64,000 bases of DNA from Erythrocercus mccallii (Eukaryota; Chordata; Aves; Passeriformes; Dicruridae): positions 180,532-244,531 of the forward strand of contig VZRG01001036.1 in assembly GCA_013397435.1 (NCBI GenBank), read 5' to 3'. The position numbers and the translations under genes are program-made. The notes under the pieces were generated by a model, which was not told where the DNA came from, ran no database searches, and saw nothing but the letters and a program-made list of their open reading frames with translations. Each line of letters opens with the position of its first letter. Positions within the stretch are counted from its first letter, which is position 1. Shown one piece after another: positions 13,150 to 25,200 of the stretch.

Positions 13150-13275
13150 CAGACCCGGTGACAGTGCCGGTGACAGTGCCGGTGACAGTGCCGGTGACAG
13201 TGCCAGCGCCGCTGTCAGTGCCGCTGTTCCCCGTCCAGCCCCGCCGCCCGTGCCGCCGCCCGGAGCCGCCGCAGA
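13150..13275 (+). other. TNFAIP2 exon 1, untranslated
   Basis: The 3' boundary is well defined by CGCAGA|GTAAGT. The 5' boundary is only estimated from the TATA-like box. Reading back from the exon 2 start codon in frame, an in-frame TGA occurs inside the tandem repeat (13195-13197) with no ATG after it. The exon is therefore non-coding and translation starts in exon 2. It contains the 12-bp tandem repeat listed separately. Confidence 0.65.
13155..13202 (+). repeat. Four perfect copies of a 12-bp repeat in the TNFAIP2 leader
   Basis: The unit CCGGTGACAGTG is repeated four times head to tail without a mismatch, followed by a degenerate fifth (CCAGCGCCGCTG). It falls inside the predicted 5' UTR exon. 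A perfect array of this kind is prone to length change by slippage or unequal crossing-over. Confidence 0.9.
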
Positions 13276-16200
13276 GTAAGTCGCTCAGAGCTCCGTGCCG
13301 CCCGCCCGGAGCTCGGCTCTTTCCCCTTCCCCTCAGGCTGGCGTCTCCCGCTTCTCCCGAGCCGCTGCCCGCTCCCAGCTCACTTGCTGGGGAGCTCGGG
13401 GGCTCTCTTCTGGGTCCCAGAGTGGGGAACGAGTGGCAGATGCTGAAGGGTGGCTTACCGGGCACAGGGACAGGTTTCACCCCCACTTTGTGATTATCAA
13501 AATGGGGAACAGATCGAACTGCTGGCAGGACAGCAGCTCCAGGCGTATCCCAGGGCAAGGCACCGCAAGGATATGTGCCTGGTGATTCTATTGTGACAGC
13601 TGGGTCTGATTTCTGCTGCTTTTCACCGAAATTTCAGGGCACAGGCTCAATCAGTGCCTACTGTAAACCATTCCCCCCCCTCCTACCCTTCCGTCTTCCA
13701 ACAGTCTTCCCAAAATCCAGATGTAGGTAGGTATCGGGCGCTAAAGAGTCCTAAACCCAGATCTGGCACTGGGTTCCAGATCCAGCGTGGCACTTCTCCC
13801 CTCTCTTCTTTGTTTAAGGAAGTGGCTTTTCCCCAGACCACAGGAAAGTAATTGGATTGTGATTCACTTAGTTTGGCTACCCTGAAAAAACACCATTTCA
13901 GAGCCTAGATCATGGATGGCCCCAGGCAGCCTCTGTGACTTGCACCCTGCCAAGGTCTCTGTGCCAATTTCTGCATTGCTATGCTTGCCCTTTTGTGACT
14001 GCTTTTTCCTAGTCAGGGATGTCTCACAGCTCCTAGGACTTGCCTTTTCCCAGAGCACTGAAAAGCCTGTAGAAATTTCCCTCTGTCTTTGGCAGCAGCC
14101 CCATATCCACTGCATTAGCTCCTCAGCACAAATTGAAAAATTCAGCCCCGGGGTTAGGATCCTTGGTGTGTTCAAAGTAGAATTCCTTTTTGAGGCTGCT
14201 GCAAAGTGAGGAAAAGACTGGAACATATGACTGATCTAGAAGCCATGGTGCCTCACTTTGACACCTAACTTCAGAGCAGAAAACCTGAAGAAACACATTC
14301 TTCAAAGTATCTGCTGCCTGCCCCCACCAAGGGACTTCGAGGCTTTCCAGCTCCGATAAAGCAAATCACAAGGGAGCAGAGAGCTCAGGTTTGGGTTGGC
14401 TTCATTCACCCTTTCTACAAAAAGATGCCTGGAAAGCCAAAGAATTTGAAAGTCCAGAGAGAAGCTCCCAGGGAATTTGTTTATCTTCTCAGTCACAGTT
14501 AGCACTAGCAGTGAACTTTGCAGACTCCAGGCCTTAAAGAAGAATTTGGCTTTGGAACTGTATTATGAAAACAAAACTCCAGACAGGAGCAGCTGGTTCC
14601 TCTTTCAGCAGTTCAAAATTATGCTGCTCAGATTTGAAGCAAGAAGAAAAAATGAGCTTATTACAGTGTATTCGCTCTGCTTTTTCCCAATAACAGTGAA
14701 TATATAGAATTTTCTCTTTCTCTGAAAGATTCTCACTAACAGGAAATGATGGTTTACTGGACAGTTTTCAGGTGTGTGTCAGTAATTTAGGGAAATCAGG
14801 TTCTCATTTGGAAATGACTGCTGCACTGGAGAGCTGGGCATAAAGCCATGCACTACACTTGGTTTTATGCTGCTTTAAAGCATCTCTGTCATGCCAGGTG
14901 AGATGCCCTGGGGGCACTCTGTCTGCTCTGCCACTGCCATTCCCCTGAGTCCCTTGGGATGCCCATCACCCCCAGCCCTATAGGGGTGCTTGATGATGCT
15001 GAGGCGCATGGATTGAGTCTTCTGGGGAGGTTCTGCTCCTGCCTTGGCTTTTTTCCTGGAAACAAGTTTTGTTTTCCCTCAGCTCCCCATTAGGAGCAGA
15101 ACTTGGCCACCATCAGGATGTTGCTGAACCACATATTGGGTGGTGGGTGTCTCACAGGGGACTGCAGATAGGACTGTGGATGTGAGCAGCACAGTAAAGG
15201 GTCAAGGTGGGTCTCTGGGTGGCCCAGCTCTTACATAGACTGTGAATTCCCAGGCAGAGCTAGGTGGGAGCCCCCAGATTTATGGTGTCTCCATTCAGTA
15301 CTTGACCCAGATAACAAAAATTATAGGAAAAAATCCCTCACCTCCTAGGAGGGCTCCTGACTTGCAGAGATTGGATCTGGCATCTCTGTGGACTCATTGC
15401 TTTGATGAATTAGCAGTTTGTTTAGGTGTCAGCACATGGTCTGAGATACACTAAACTCAAAATGTCTACTCTGCTCTACTGCTTCACAGATGGCTTAGCC
15501 CAGTGCAATTTTCTTGTGTGGGCAGGGATAACCATTTTGCCACAGGAATGGATGGGGAGAGACATGGCTGATGCAAATGCAGAGAATAAACTTTGCTAGA
15601 TAGCTCTGGATTTCTGAGAGGCTGTGGGAGATAGCCACTAAAATGAGATATAAATCCTCATGACCTAGGATGTCAGCAGGCTGGAGAGGATCAAAAATCC
15701 AAACAAATGTTTGTTAATACTGGCAGCAGCTCAGGAAAAAGAAGTCAAGAAAAAGTTCAGCAAAATATTTCAGCATAGGGATAATTAATAAATCTCTTCC
15801 CCTGAGTGTTCTCTGGCACACCATGAGCTGCCCCTCACCAAGGAGACCATTCTGCATGAAAGCTGTTTCCTTTGAGGAGGAAAAGGAGAAAATGGGAAGC
15901 CACGGTGCCCAGAGTCTGGGCATGTGCCATGTCTCTGCTCCAAGAGTTTCCCTTGCCCTTGCCACCCACCCCAGAAAAGCTCCAACTCGGAGGTAGGTCC
16001 TGTGATCAGCAGAGAGCTCGCTGTATCCCACTACACCTACCCCAGGAGCCACAGCACCACAGCCCCAGTGCTGCAGGGCATCTGGACAGGGTGGCAGGGG
16101 GTGGTCTGTGAGGTGTGCACTCTTCTGGTTTGAAACCAGAAGCTGAATATGCTGTGTCAGAAATAACTGCAGCTAAAGGCTCCCCTGGCACAAACCATGT

Positions 16201-18874
16201 TGCCACATAACAATAATGAAGATGATGATGATAACAGTAAATTAGTAATAACACTAAGTTGGGAACAATGTCAACTCTTGACCTCAAATAATTACATTTC
16301 CCAAGACTTGAATTTGAGGTCTGTGCCTGGGAAGTGATTTAGCATTTCTCCTGCTAAAAAAATTAGGAGCCCGCTGGAATTTTAGCAAGCTTTGATTTGT
16401 GAGAAGAACACAGGCATAGAGGAGCAGCCTGCAGCCATCCAAGCCAGAGCCAAGCTCCTGGCATGTCCTGTCTGCTGCATTGGGCAGGAGCACATGCTGA
16501 TGGAGGCAGGAGGTGCAGTGCTAGCACAGCATCTCCTGCCTGTGCCCCCTAGATGTAACCAGGACCACCTCCTTTTAGTTGAGTATTTCTTGTAGAAAGT
16601 GTTGGCATTTTTTTCTATAAGTTTCTTAAAAGCATTTCTTACAGTAAGAGCTTGGCTGTCTTACAATAATGAGAAGAGATGGACAGGGAGTGTTTGGTGT
16701 CCCTTGACATTGAGACTGGGGCTGTATTTCAAGGCAGAAAGGGAGCTTGGGTTTACTGATACTTCCTGCTGCAGACACAATACAGGCCAACCAGCAGTGG
16801 CACATGATGATCCCTGGGCAGGAGTTCAAGCAGGCCAAATGTGAGAGAACATGGCAGCTTTTGCATTGACAGCCTTACCTAGGTGCTTGAGGCTGGATTT
16901 TTTTGAGCACTACCAGGACAAAGTTCTGATAGACATTAAAAACTCAGCTTTTAACCAGCTTAATCATTCCCTTATGGACTCTTGTATGTGGAGTGTCACT
17001 TCAGTGTTTTCAAAGATACATTGCATTCATCTTAACATTGAAGAAAAACCAAAACTGTTTGAAGTCCACCTTTGTGATCATCATTCATCAAAATGAAAAA
17101 CCTTAGCCTTTTGAAAAGGGAGAGGTACTTTCTTTGGTTAGAAAACAAACAAACAAAAAACCCCAATGATGCTTTGTTTGAAATAATCAGAGAGAGAGAG
17201 AAAGGATTCAGCTGAGTCTGAGTCTGTGCTTGGACTAACAAGAAGGAAGGGATTTGGCAGAATTAATCTAAACACAGTGTTGTTTTGGGAAATGCAGGTT
17301 ATGAAAAGAGCCCTACAAAAATGAAGAAAGTCCAAATCACAGAGCATGCCTGTTGCCATGATTTTGGGGGGTTGGTTGTTTTCTGGGTATTTTTGTAGTG
17401 AAAGTGTAACAAAAAAGGAGTTCTTCTCCACTGCTTTCAGGATTCTAGTGGGGCATCCTGACTAGCATAGCTGGAGTGAAGGAAGTTTCCTTCTCCCTCC
17501 CCTCCTCACTACACATGCTAGGAAGACATAGGTGCACAAATTCAGCCATGGCACAGCTGCTGGCTAACCTGGCATTAGCTCAGTTAGTTAAGAGTATGGT
17601 GCTAATAATGCTTTGGTTGTGGGTTCAATCCATTCCCTTCAGAGTTGCAATTGGTGATCCTTGTGGTCCTTTCCAGCTCAGATATCCTGTAACTCCTGTC
17701 AGCTGAGCTCTGGTGTTCAGGCCCCCTTTGCTTGTTCACGCAAGCAGAACTCCTTCCTAAATGAGTTTTCATATTTGTTGTGTTTAGAAAGTAGTAGTAT
17801 CAATAATCCTGAACACAGCCTGGCATCCAAAACAGGGAGAAGGAAAGGTCTCAACAAAGCCAGGCTCTCACTGCTGTCTGTACTACTCAGCTGCTACTAC
17901 TAACTTGATGCTTCTAAGCTCTCCAAGCTGCCAGGAGCCAGCAGGAGGAAACCCAATTAGAATGAAAAGCCACAGTCTTCCAACCAGTTTTCCCAGAAAT
18001 AAGTATCACATTTTGTACCAGCAGGACACATACCAACAACATAAACTTAACAAGGATATTTGAAGATCACCACATTGTGGCCTTATAACTGAAGCCACGT
18101 TCTGCATTTATTCAAAGTCTAATTATTCTGCCATTACTCAGTAAACCAAAACATGCCTGAGATTTCTTCATACAAAAGTCACTTTAAATAAAGCATTATT
18201 AGAATAAGGATTGGAAACTATCAGTATTTATTTATTTATGATAATTGCATAATGGTTATAGTTATGCAAATAAATATCTTGCAATATGTTGAATTATAGA
18301 GGAACATAATTCTAAATATGAATTCTGAAAAGAAGTTGTAACCATAACAATTTTCTATTGCTAATTATTTGTAGTCTAGGAGTGTTTGTGGTAAGACTCT
18401 GGCAGGATCATGTCTGTTTAAACAAGGCTAAACTACCCTGATCCTTGTGCCTTGTTCCCACTTACCTTGAGCACAGATCAGGAAAAAAAGGCTGTGAGTA
18501 AGGTGGGAATTTATCCCAATGCCATTTAAGATTATGAGAGTTTTGTGGTTGCTTTGAAGGCACAGGACACTTATCCCACCCACATCATTCATGTGCCTAT
18601 CCATGACCATAGTTGCACAGCATCCCATGGGAGAGCCTGACAGGACATGTGAATCACCCTCAGAATGGCACTTTGATTTTCTCTAAGTTAGACCAGAGAG
18701 CTGCTTCCATTCTCTGCATTACCTGGCATGGTGTTGCTCAGGAATTCTCCTGTGCTCACACCACACGTAGCATTCTCCATGTTGCCCACACATATGCTTT
18801 GCCACACTTTCTCCTTGGTATTTTTCTTCCTAACTGTTATAATCTGATCCTTTTTTTTTCTCTGACATTTACAG
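13276..18874 (+). other. TNFAIP2 intron 1
   Basis: A 5.6 kb intron bounded by GTAAGT and a pyrimidine-rich acceptor ending in ACAG. It contains a tRNA-derived SINE at 17571-17700 and an AT-rich block at about 18030-18420 that includes a perfect octamer ATGCAAAT (18264-18271). The AT-rich block could be an enhancer, but nothing proves it. No other gene is seen on either strand. Confidence 0.7.
17571..17700 (+). repeat. tRNA-Ile-derived SINE with CR1-like tail
   Basis: The 5' part aligns with tRNA-Ile(AAT). It has an A box (TTAGCTCAGTTAG at 17575-17587), an anticodon loop CTAATAA with AAT at 17604-17606, and a B box GGTTCAATCC at 17622-17631. The acceptor stem is degenerate, so this is not a working tRNA gene. 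The 3' part (ggtgatccttgtggtcctttcc... then agatatcctgt) resembles the end of passerine CR1 elements. This composite matches the songbird SINE type described from zebra finch (TguSINE1), which uses CR1 machinery. Confidence 0.8.
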
Positions 18875-19226
18875 GCTAGAAGGAAAATGATGAAAATGTT
18901 ACCTTTTTTCCAAAGTGGTCCTTTTGGAATGCGCAGTGGATCAGAGGGTTGCATTGATGCAAACAGGCCATTTGAAAACACTTCAGCATCAGTAGCTGAG
19001 CAAGCCTCTGCCTGTCCTGAACCTTCTGCAGATGAATTCTGGTCCGGGGACGAGGAGAAGATGAGAGAAATGCCGGGGGCAGCCTGCAGAGCTTCACGTG
19101 CCTCTTCAATCACGAGCAATGAGAGTTGCATCTCTGCTGGGGACAGCCCTGAGAAGGGGAACAAAGGAATAAAGGGAATGCTTAAAAGTGCATTTAAAAT
19201 AGTTAAAAAGACCAAGCCACCCAGTG
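18875..19226 (+). CDS. TNFAIP2: TNFAIP2 exon 2 (start codon)
   Basis: The acceptor is tttACAG|GC and the donor AGTG|GTAAGT. ATG is at 18887 and the exon leaves one base over. It encodes residues 1-113: an acidic, serine-rich low-complexity region and then the lysine-rich segment. A second ATG follows at once and another two codons later, so the precise initiator is uncertain by up to three residues. Confidence 0.92.
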
Positions 19227-22200
19227 GTAAGTGCTCTTCCATACTCCTTGCACCACTTCATGGGCCACAGTTACCTCTAGAGGAGCTGTATGAGGCAGGA
19301 AGTTGTCCCCTAGGGAAACAAAGGTACTGATAGATCAAAGTGACTTTTCCAAGACGCCTGGGGAAAATTGGGCTGAGGGAGACATGACCTCAAGTCCTAA
19401 TCCTGTAGTACCAAGGGCACAGTCCTTGAGGAACTGTCCATTTGCAGGTTTTCTGTCCAAAACAAAACTTATTTCTACCTCTCATGGGGGCACAGAGAAC
19501 TGTGGGTGGGTGAGAAACCAAGGTGTAATTCTCAGCTCTGTTCCTCCATCTCCTCCTACAAAGTTTCATTGCTTTAGTACATATTATTTCATTTTCAGAA
19601 AAGCCTTTACCTGTCTAATTGGCATCTCTTTCTCCATGCGTCAAATGCTTTCCCTAACTGGTGGTTTTCCTTCTTGGCCTTGAATTTGCTGCTGAAAACA
19701 GGCCTTTTGTACTTTTGTTCTTACCGCTGCATTGCCCCATCCCCAATGTCTTTTTTTTTTTTTTAAGCAATCAGATTTTTTAAAGCAACCAGAATTGCAG
19801 AAGATATTCCAGATGAGACACCATCAATGTGTGGTACAATATATTCCTATTTTCCCATCTCAGCTGGCTATTTTTCACTGAGTACATCTTGGGGTTGTAA
19901 CTGACATGTTCACTATCACCTCTCAGTAGGGATTTACTAATTTTCCAGGCACCTCTCTTCCTCCTCCATCTCAAGCTGATACACATTCAGCTTGCAGCAG
20001 AAAATCATATTTGTTGCTAAGTAACTTTTGTTCTATTGAATTTGTATCAGCCCATTTACTATTCAAGTTATCCCATTGTTCCTGTAAAATACACCAAGCC
20101 CTCAGTTTTGATAATGTCTCTGAACTTTGTGCAATCAGCAGATGCTAAAAGGGCACTCCCAGCTTTTGTGCCACAATCTCTAAGGACAAATGAAGTAAGA
20201 TGAGTTTCATGAATAATGTAAGCTTTCTCCACCCAAGGTGGTCCATGCAAACATTACACACCTAGCAAATCTTATTTTGGGGTATAACTTTGCCATTTTA
20301 ACTAATAATTTCCCAGGTTTCCGTGTCTCAAGTAACTGACTGTAGTTCAGATAGGATAGTTCAATTGTATTTCTCTTGTTTGCTAAATGTGTCCTTCCAA
20401 ACAATTTCACGGGTCAGGTTGTGCCAAATCTATTTCTGGAAAACCCATGTGGTATTTCCTTTAGCACATCTTTAGTTACATCTTTCCATCGACATTATTT
20501 CTAAAGCCATGCTTCTGACTTGAGGTCATATTAATGGGAAGGGGGATGAGCAATAGCTAACTCCACAAAGCTAAATTTTGGAAAAAATTATAGGTGGCTC
20601 GTGAATAGCTGTCCATATGCAACACACTGGTGATGGATATTCAAATTTCCATTGCCCCAGTTAAAGGCAAGCTAGAAATAATATGATCTGTAAATAAACA
20701 GATTTTCTATATGGTGTAGGAGCCCAAGAGCTAGCATTTTGGAAGCATAAGCATTTTAAAAAAAATGTTCCAGAGCCATCATTTTTTATAAAGCAGAAAT
20801 TTTAATCTTCACTCTTGGTTAAAGAAAGGCTGTTCTTTTTTCACCAGTCAAACAAGTCATGGATCTCCTTGGAGAGCAAAAGCTTTGTGATGCCATTCAA
20901 CATCTATTTGTCCTGGAGAAGAGCCTGTCTAGCAAAAGTGAGGAGGGACTGAACACCAGTCAGAAAGACATCGAGTCTGTCTATGAAATTCTGAAGCACA
21001 AAGTCTTCAGCACCTTGAAAGATTCTGTGCTGCTTGCAAAAACAAACCCAAACCTGCTGCAGCAGGCAGTGGAGGCTCTGAAAGAGCAGGAGAAAGAAGA
21101 TCAAAACTACACGTCAGAGAATCCACCTGACCAAAATATGCAATTTAGACCTAGGAAATGGAAAGAGCTTTGGATGGCTACAGTAAAGGAGTCAGTAGAG
21201 GCTCGAATGAAAAATACAAGCCGTACTCCTAGAACTGAGAACCTCTCTGCAGTTGGCCAGAACCTCCTGCACATGGGAAAGACAATGAAAGAAGATTTGA
21301 CAGTGGTTGCCAAGTACATTAACAAGCTTTATCCTCCTGAGTTTAGTGTATTCAGCATATATGCAGAACTCTACCACAATTATTTTGCCTCCCAGGCAAA
21401 GAAAAATGCTGAATCTCATCTGGAAGACAAGGATATTTACCTTCTTCTCTCGTGGGTGCACAACTTTTATCCAAAGTAAGTGGGCTTTTATAAATATTTA
21501 CCCCTGGCAATCAAAACAGGCTCATTGGCTGCAAACTCAGGCATTTGCTTGATTTATGAATTGGTATTACTGCAGTGCAGTCCAGTACCTGGCTGAGTTC
21601 TGGTGTTACTGATGATGTGCTGATTTACACTCCTCCCCAGAACAGCCAGAAGGGACACACTCAAGGCTGCTAGCCTGTAAATGAAGGGCAGTTCCACCAT
21701 TCTGGCTTCTGAGCAACAGACATACGTGCAGATGTTATGGGCTTTGTTTGTGGGGTAAATTGGTCAGGTTCATTGCCTTGATATCTATTCCAGTTAGACC
21801 TGGGCTCACTCTTGGAAAATTTGGAAATTTCAGCCCGTTGTACCAGAGAGCAGACAATAAATAGAACAAGCTGAGATGCAATTATCCTGGGCATGGAGGA
21901 TGTTGCTTAGCTGTTACCCACAGTCTATGTGTTCCTCACCTTTAGGAGTGGCAGAGGTGCACCCTCATAAGAAAACACCATCAGCCAAGGGTCCCCATAA
22001 ACCATCTATGTTATCAAACTGAAAATATTTCTTGTGACTAATTGTACTAGGTGGCGAATTGAGGGCTTTCACTTCTTAGGTGGAAACCAATAAAGACACC
22101 AGCAGTGTTTCTTCTGTTCAGAGTCATTCAACCTTCACCTCCCCTGACGAGTTTCACTGATGAGTGTAATGATTCAGTGTTTGTCCCAGAAGTTTTCCAC

Positions 22201-25200
22201 AGCCAGTGTTGTGCTCTAGGTCAGGATATTCAGGCTTGAACCAGCCCGTGTTTGAAAGTGGGCAGTTGTGAGGAGCAGGGCTCAGCCAGAGCAGCTCAGC
22301 CCAGCACTGGAGACAGTGTTGGCCAGAGTAGCAACTGCTTTGAGAGTGTTACCAGAGGCCATGTCCAGGTGTCTGCTGAGGAACCACCTCCCAGCCATCA
22401 AACACTAGCTTTTCACCTGCTCACCTCTCTGTACTGATGGAGAGAGATCATGTCCAGGGGCTAGACTCCCCTGCTTGCTTCAGGTCCCCCGTCCCCACCA
22501 GAGCACAGTGACTGGTACTCAAGAGTTTGAATGACCATGAATGACTCCATTCTCAGGGTTGCTTGTGGTCCCACCCTCACAGGTCTCACCCCTGCCATGT
22601 ATTCATTCAGCTTCTCCAAGTCCTGCCTGGACTAAGGACAATGGACATTTCCATCTGTTTTTTCACTGATATCCTCAAGAAGTGTTAGTGATTTAGTAAT
22701 TCGCATCAACAGCTGTCTTGAATTACACTGCCCTTGGAAAATGCAATTGTTTGGCTTTTTTCATTCCAGAGAAATGAGAAAAGATCATGCTTTAGCCATG
22801 GAGTTGGATAAAGTTAAGCTTGGAAGCCTTTTGCCTTCAAGTCTGAGCAAAGAGCTTGAAAATAAATACCTTGACAGTGAAGAGGTAAGAAAGGTTCAGT
22901 CACTTCATTTCACTGCTCCCATATGACTCCTCAGAGAAGCTGTGGCTTATCCTGCACACACACTTCTTCACCAGAGAGCCACACACCCTACACACCCTTC
23001 CAGGGAGAAGCAAAGGCATTTGTTTGTTCTTGGGGAACAGGTCCGCAGGATGGGACTTGCAGAGCAAACTTCTGCTTAGCCCTGGGAGTCATGAGAAAAG
23101 AGCTGCTCTGTTCTTGTAAATCATGTGGTAGGAACGGGGAAAATCCAACAACAGATCTTTATGGGCAACTTTCCAATTTTCTGATAAATCTCCAGAGGGA
23201 TTTATGATCCCTCTCACAGGAATCTCTGAAGGATCTTGGATTGCTCCTGGTCTCTGCAGAGGTGCCAGACCTTGGATGAGTGCAAGACATGGAGATCTGG
23301 TCTTGACAAATCTGTTTCTTTGATGGAGAATGCCAGGTCTGCAGAAAATAAAAGTTGCTCTGGTTTTTATATCACCCTTCCCTTAATGGAAACAAGAAGC
23401 TACTTTTACAGTACTCCCATAGCTTAGTGCTTTTGGCACTTGGGGCTGGAATTCCCGGAAAATGAGAAGATGAGTTCCAAGTTTAAATGTAGTCAGTGAT
23501 GGCTTGCATATGGGAGAGGTGGTGTGAGGTCTGCAGAGCACATGAACAGGACACTGGGGGATCAGCAATATGTGCCAGACACTGAACAGACCATTTCCAA
23601 AGCTCTCTGAAGCACAGACAGGTCAGAGCAAACCTGGGAGTACTTTGTTTCCCTCTCCAGTGCTTGTGTGGTGTCAGGAGAGGTCATGAAAAAGGATTGC
23701 AAAAGCGGGTAGCTCTGAGTGTGACACACATGCAGTGCGTGGCTGGGGGAATTTGGGGTCTGGCACACCTAGCTGCTGAAGGTAGCTGCTGCAACCTTCC
23801 TACCCACTGCTCCCCTCCCTGCCCTCCTGATCCTCCTGATGTGGAGGTGTGATGGGATCTTCACTCCTACCTTAAAATACTCAACTCACTTTTGCTTAGC
23901 TGGGTATCATGAGGGGGTGGTTCTTGCTGCTGTGAAGTCATGGATCAAGCATTTCCTAAAAGGACCCTTTATTTCCCAGCCAAGGCTGAGGAAAAAGTCT
24001 GCTGAGCCAGGCAAAAGGTGGGTGGGTGAGTAAAACCCGGAGAAGGCAGGAGCTGTTGCATCCATGTTGCAGTAAATGCCATTGTTCTTCCTTCCCTGAA
24101 GGTTACTGTCAAAAATTCACTGAGCAGATGTTTAGATAAAGAAATCCAAAGATGGAAAGAAGACAAGGAACCAGAGAAGCTAAATGGGCATTTTCAGAGT
24201 GAACTACTAGGAATATTTGTTATCCAGGTAATCCAAAGCTATAATAAAAATAAACAGCTGCATCCTTTACCTACTTAGGATTTGAGATCAACTGTGGTCA
24301 ATACAGAAAAGGAAAAGACCAAGTCACTTGTGTAGAGTGGTAGCAGAGGTGGGTGGTACAGGGAGGCTCAAAACCATGGTCTGTCTTGGGCCTGGTGTAC
24401 CATGTGATGGAGGCCAATGCCTCTGTAAGTAAAACGAGAAGAAAAACTGCCCTCATTCTGCCTGTTCAATTTCTTCTGCATCCCCAGCAGTAGAGAGACA
24501 GGAGACAGGCTCAGGTGATTGAGAAATGGGGAGTCTGTTTCTTCCTCGCAGGGAAAGTACCACAGGCAGAACTCCCCCTTTCCCTCCTCTGGGTGCAGAG
24601 GATTAGTTGAGTTTATTTTTAAAATATAAACCTCTCATATGTTGAGGTTGTTGTGATTAAATTATTTATTTAAATGCAATCTAATGACATTAAAAAAAAG
24701 AAAAAAGAAAAGAAAAACCAAATGTCAAATTGCCTACTTTCTCAGCTGTTTTCTAGATTTTCTTCATGCTCCTTTTGAACCTCTCAGCTAAGTATAGTAT
24801 ATGTATGGTCCCTGGCTCAGTTGCAAGGAGGATGCAGGAGAGCTGGGTGTAGTTACCTCAGTAAAGGATCTGCAGCCTCTTTACCCAGCAAACCTGGCCT
24901 TTTTGGAGCAGGCAACATTTAAAATTGATCTTGCTTGTTTGATAGAGTATCTACAGCAGCCAGAAGCGAGCTGAGGACATCAGCAAAGCTGTGGGTGAGG
25001 AGCTGTCCCATCGGCTGCTGAAGGAGCTGCCAGCCTTCCTGAGGAGGTGAGGTGGTGAGGGGCTGTGGGCAGCAGGGCTGGCCAGCACCTGGGCAACCAC
25101 TCACCCACCTCTCCCTTCCCATCTCGCCTCTAGCTACAGGGATGCCTTTGAAGACTTCAAGGAGAAAAGCAAGAAGCACAGATACTACAAGCCTATACTG

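Larger units (their letters stand above)
12850..13420 (+). promoter_or_regulatory. CpG-island promoter of TNFAIP2
   Basis: G+C and CpG density rise sharply after the CR1 repeat and fall again by about 13.45 kb. The island contains two NF-kappaB-like sites, GGGGATTTCT at 13038-13047 and GGAGTTTCCC at 13079-13088, then a TATA-like TTATAG at 13121-13126. A strong splice donor (GTAAGT at 13276) lies about 150 bp further on. This order fits a transcription start near 13150. TNFAIP2 is known as a TNF- and NF-kappaB-induced gene, so kappaB sites just upstream of the start are expected. The exact start site is inferred, not shown. Confidence 0.75.

Noticed and set aside
12825..13493. A 222-codon + strand frame across the CpG island and exon 1
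   Set aside because: It is low-complexity Pro/Val/Ser sequence produced by GC-rich DNA and the 12-bp repeat, crosses the exon 1 splice donor and has no known domain.
17571..17645. A functional tRNA-Ile gene
   Set aside because: The acceptor stem does not pair, the stems carry many changes and a CR1-like tail follows, so it is a SINE head.
18688..19242. A 184-codon minus-strand frame
   Set aside because: It is the antisense shadow of TNFAIP2 exon 2, which has matching splice phases and homology on the + strand.
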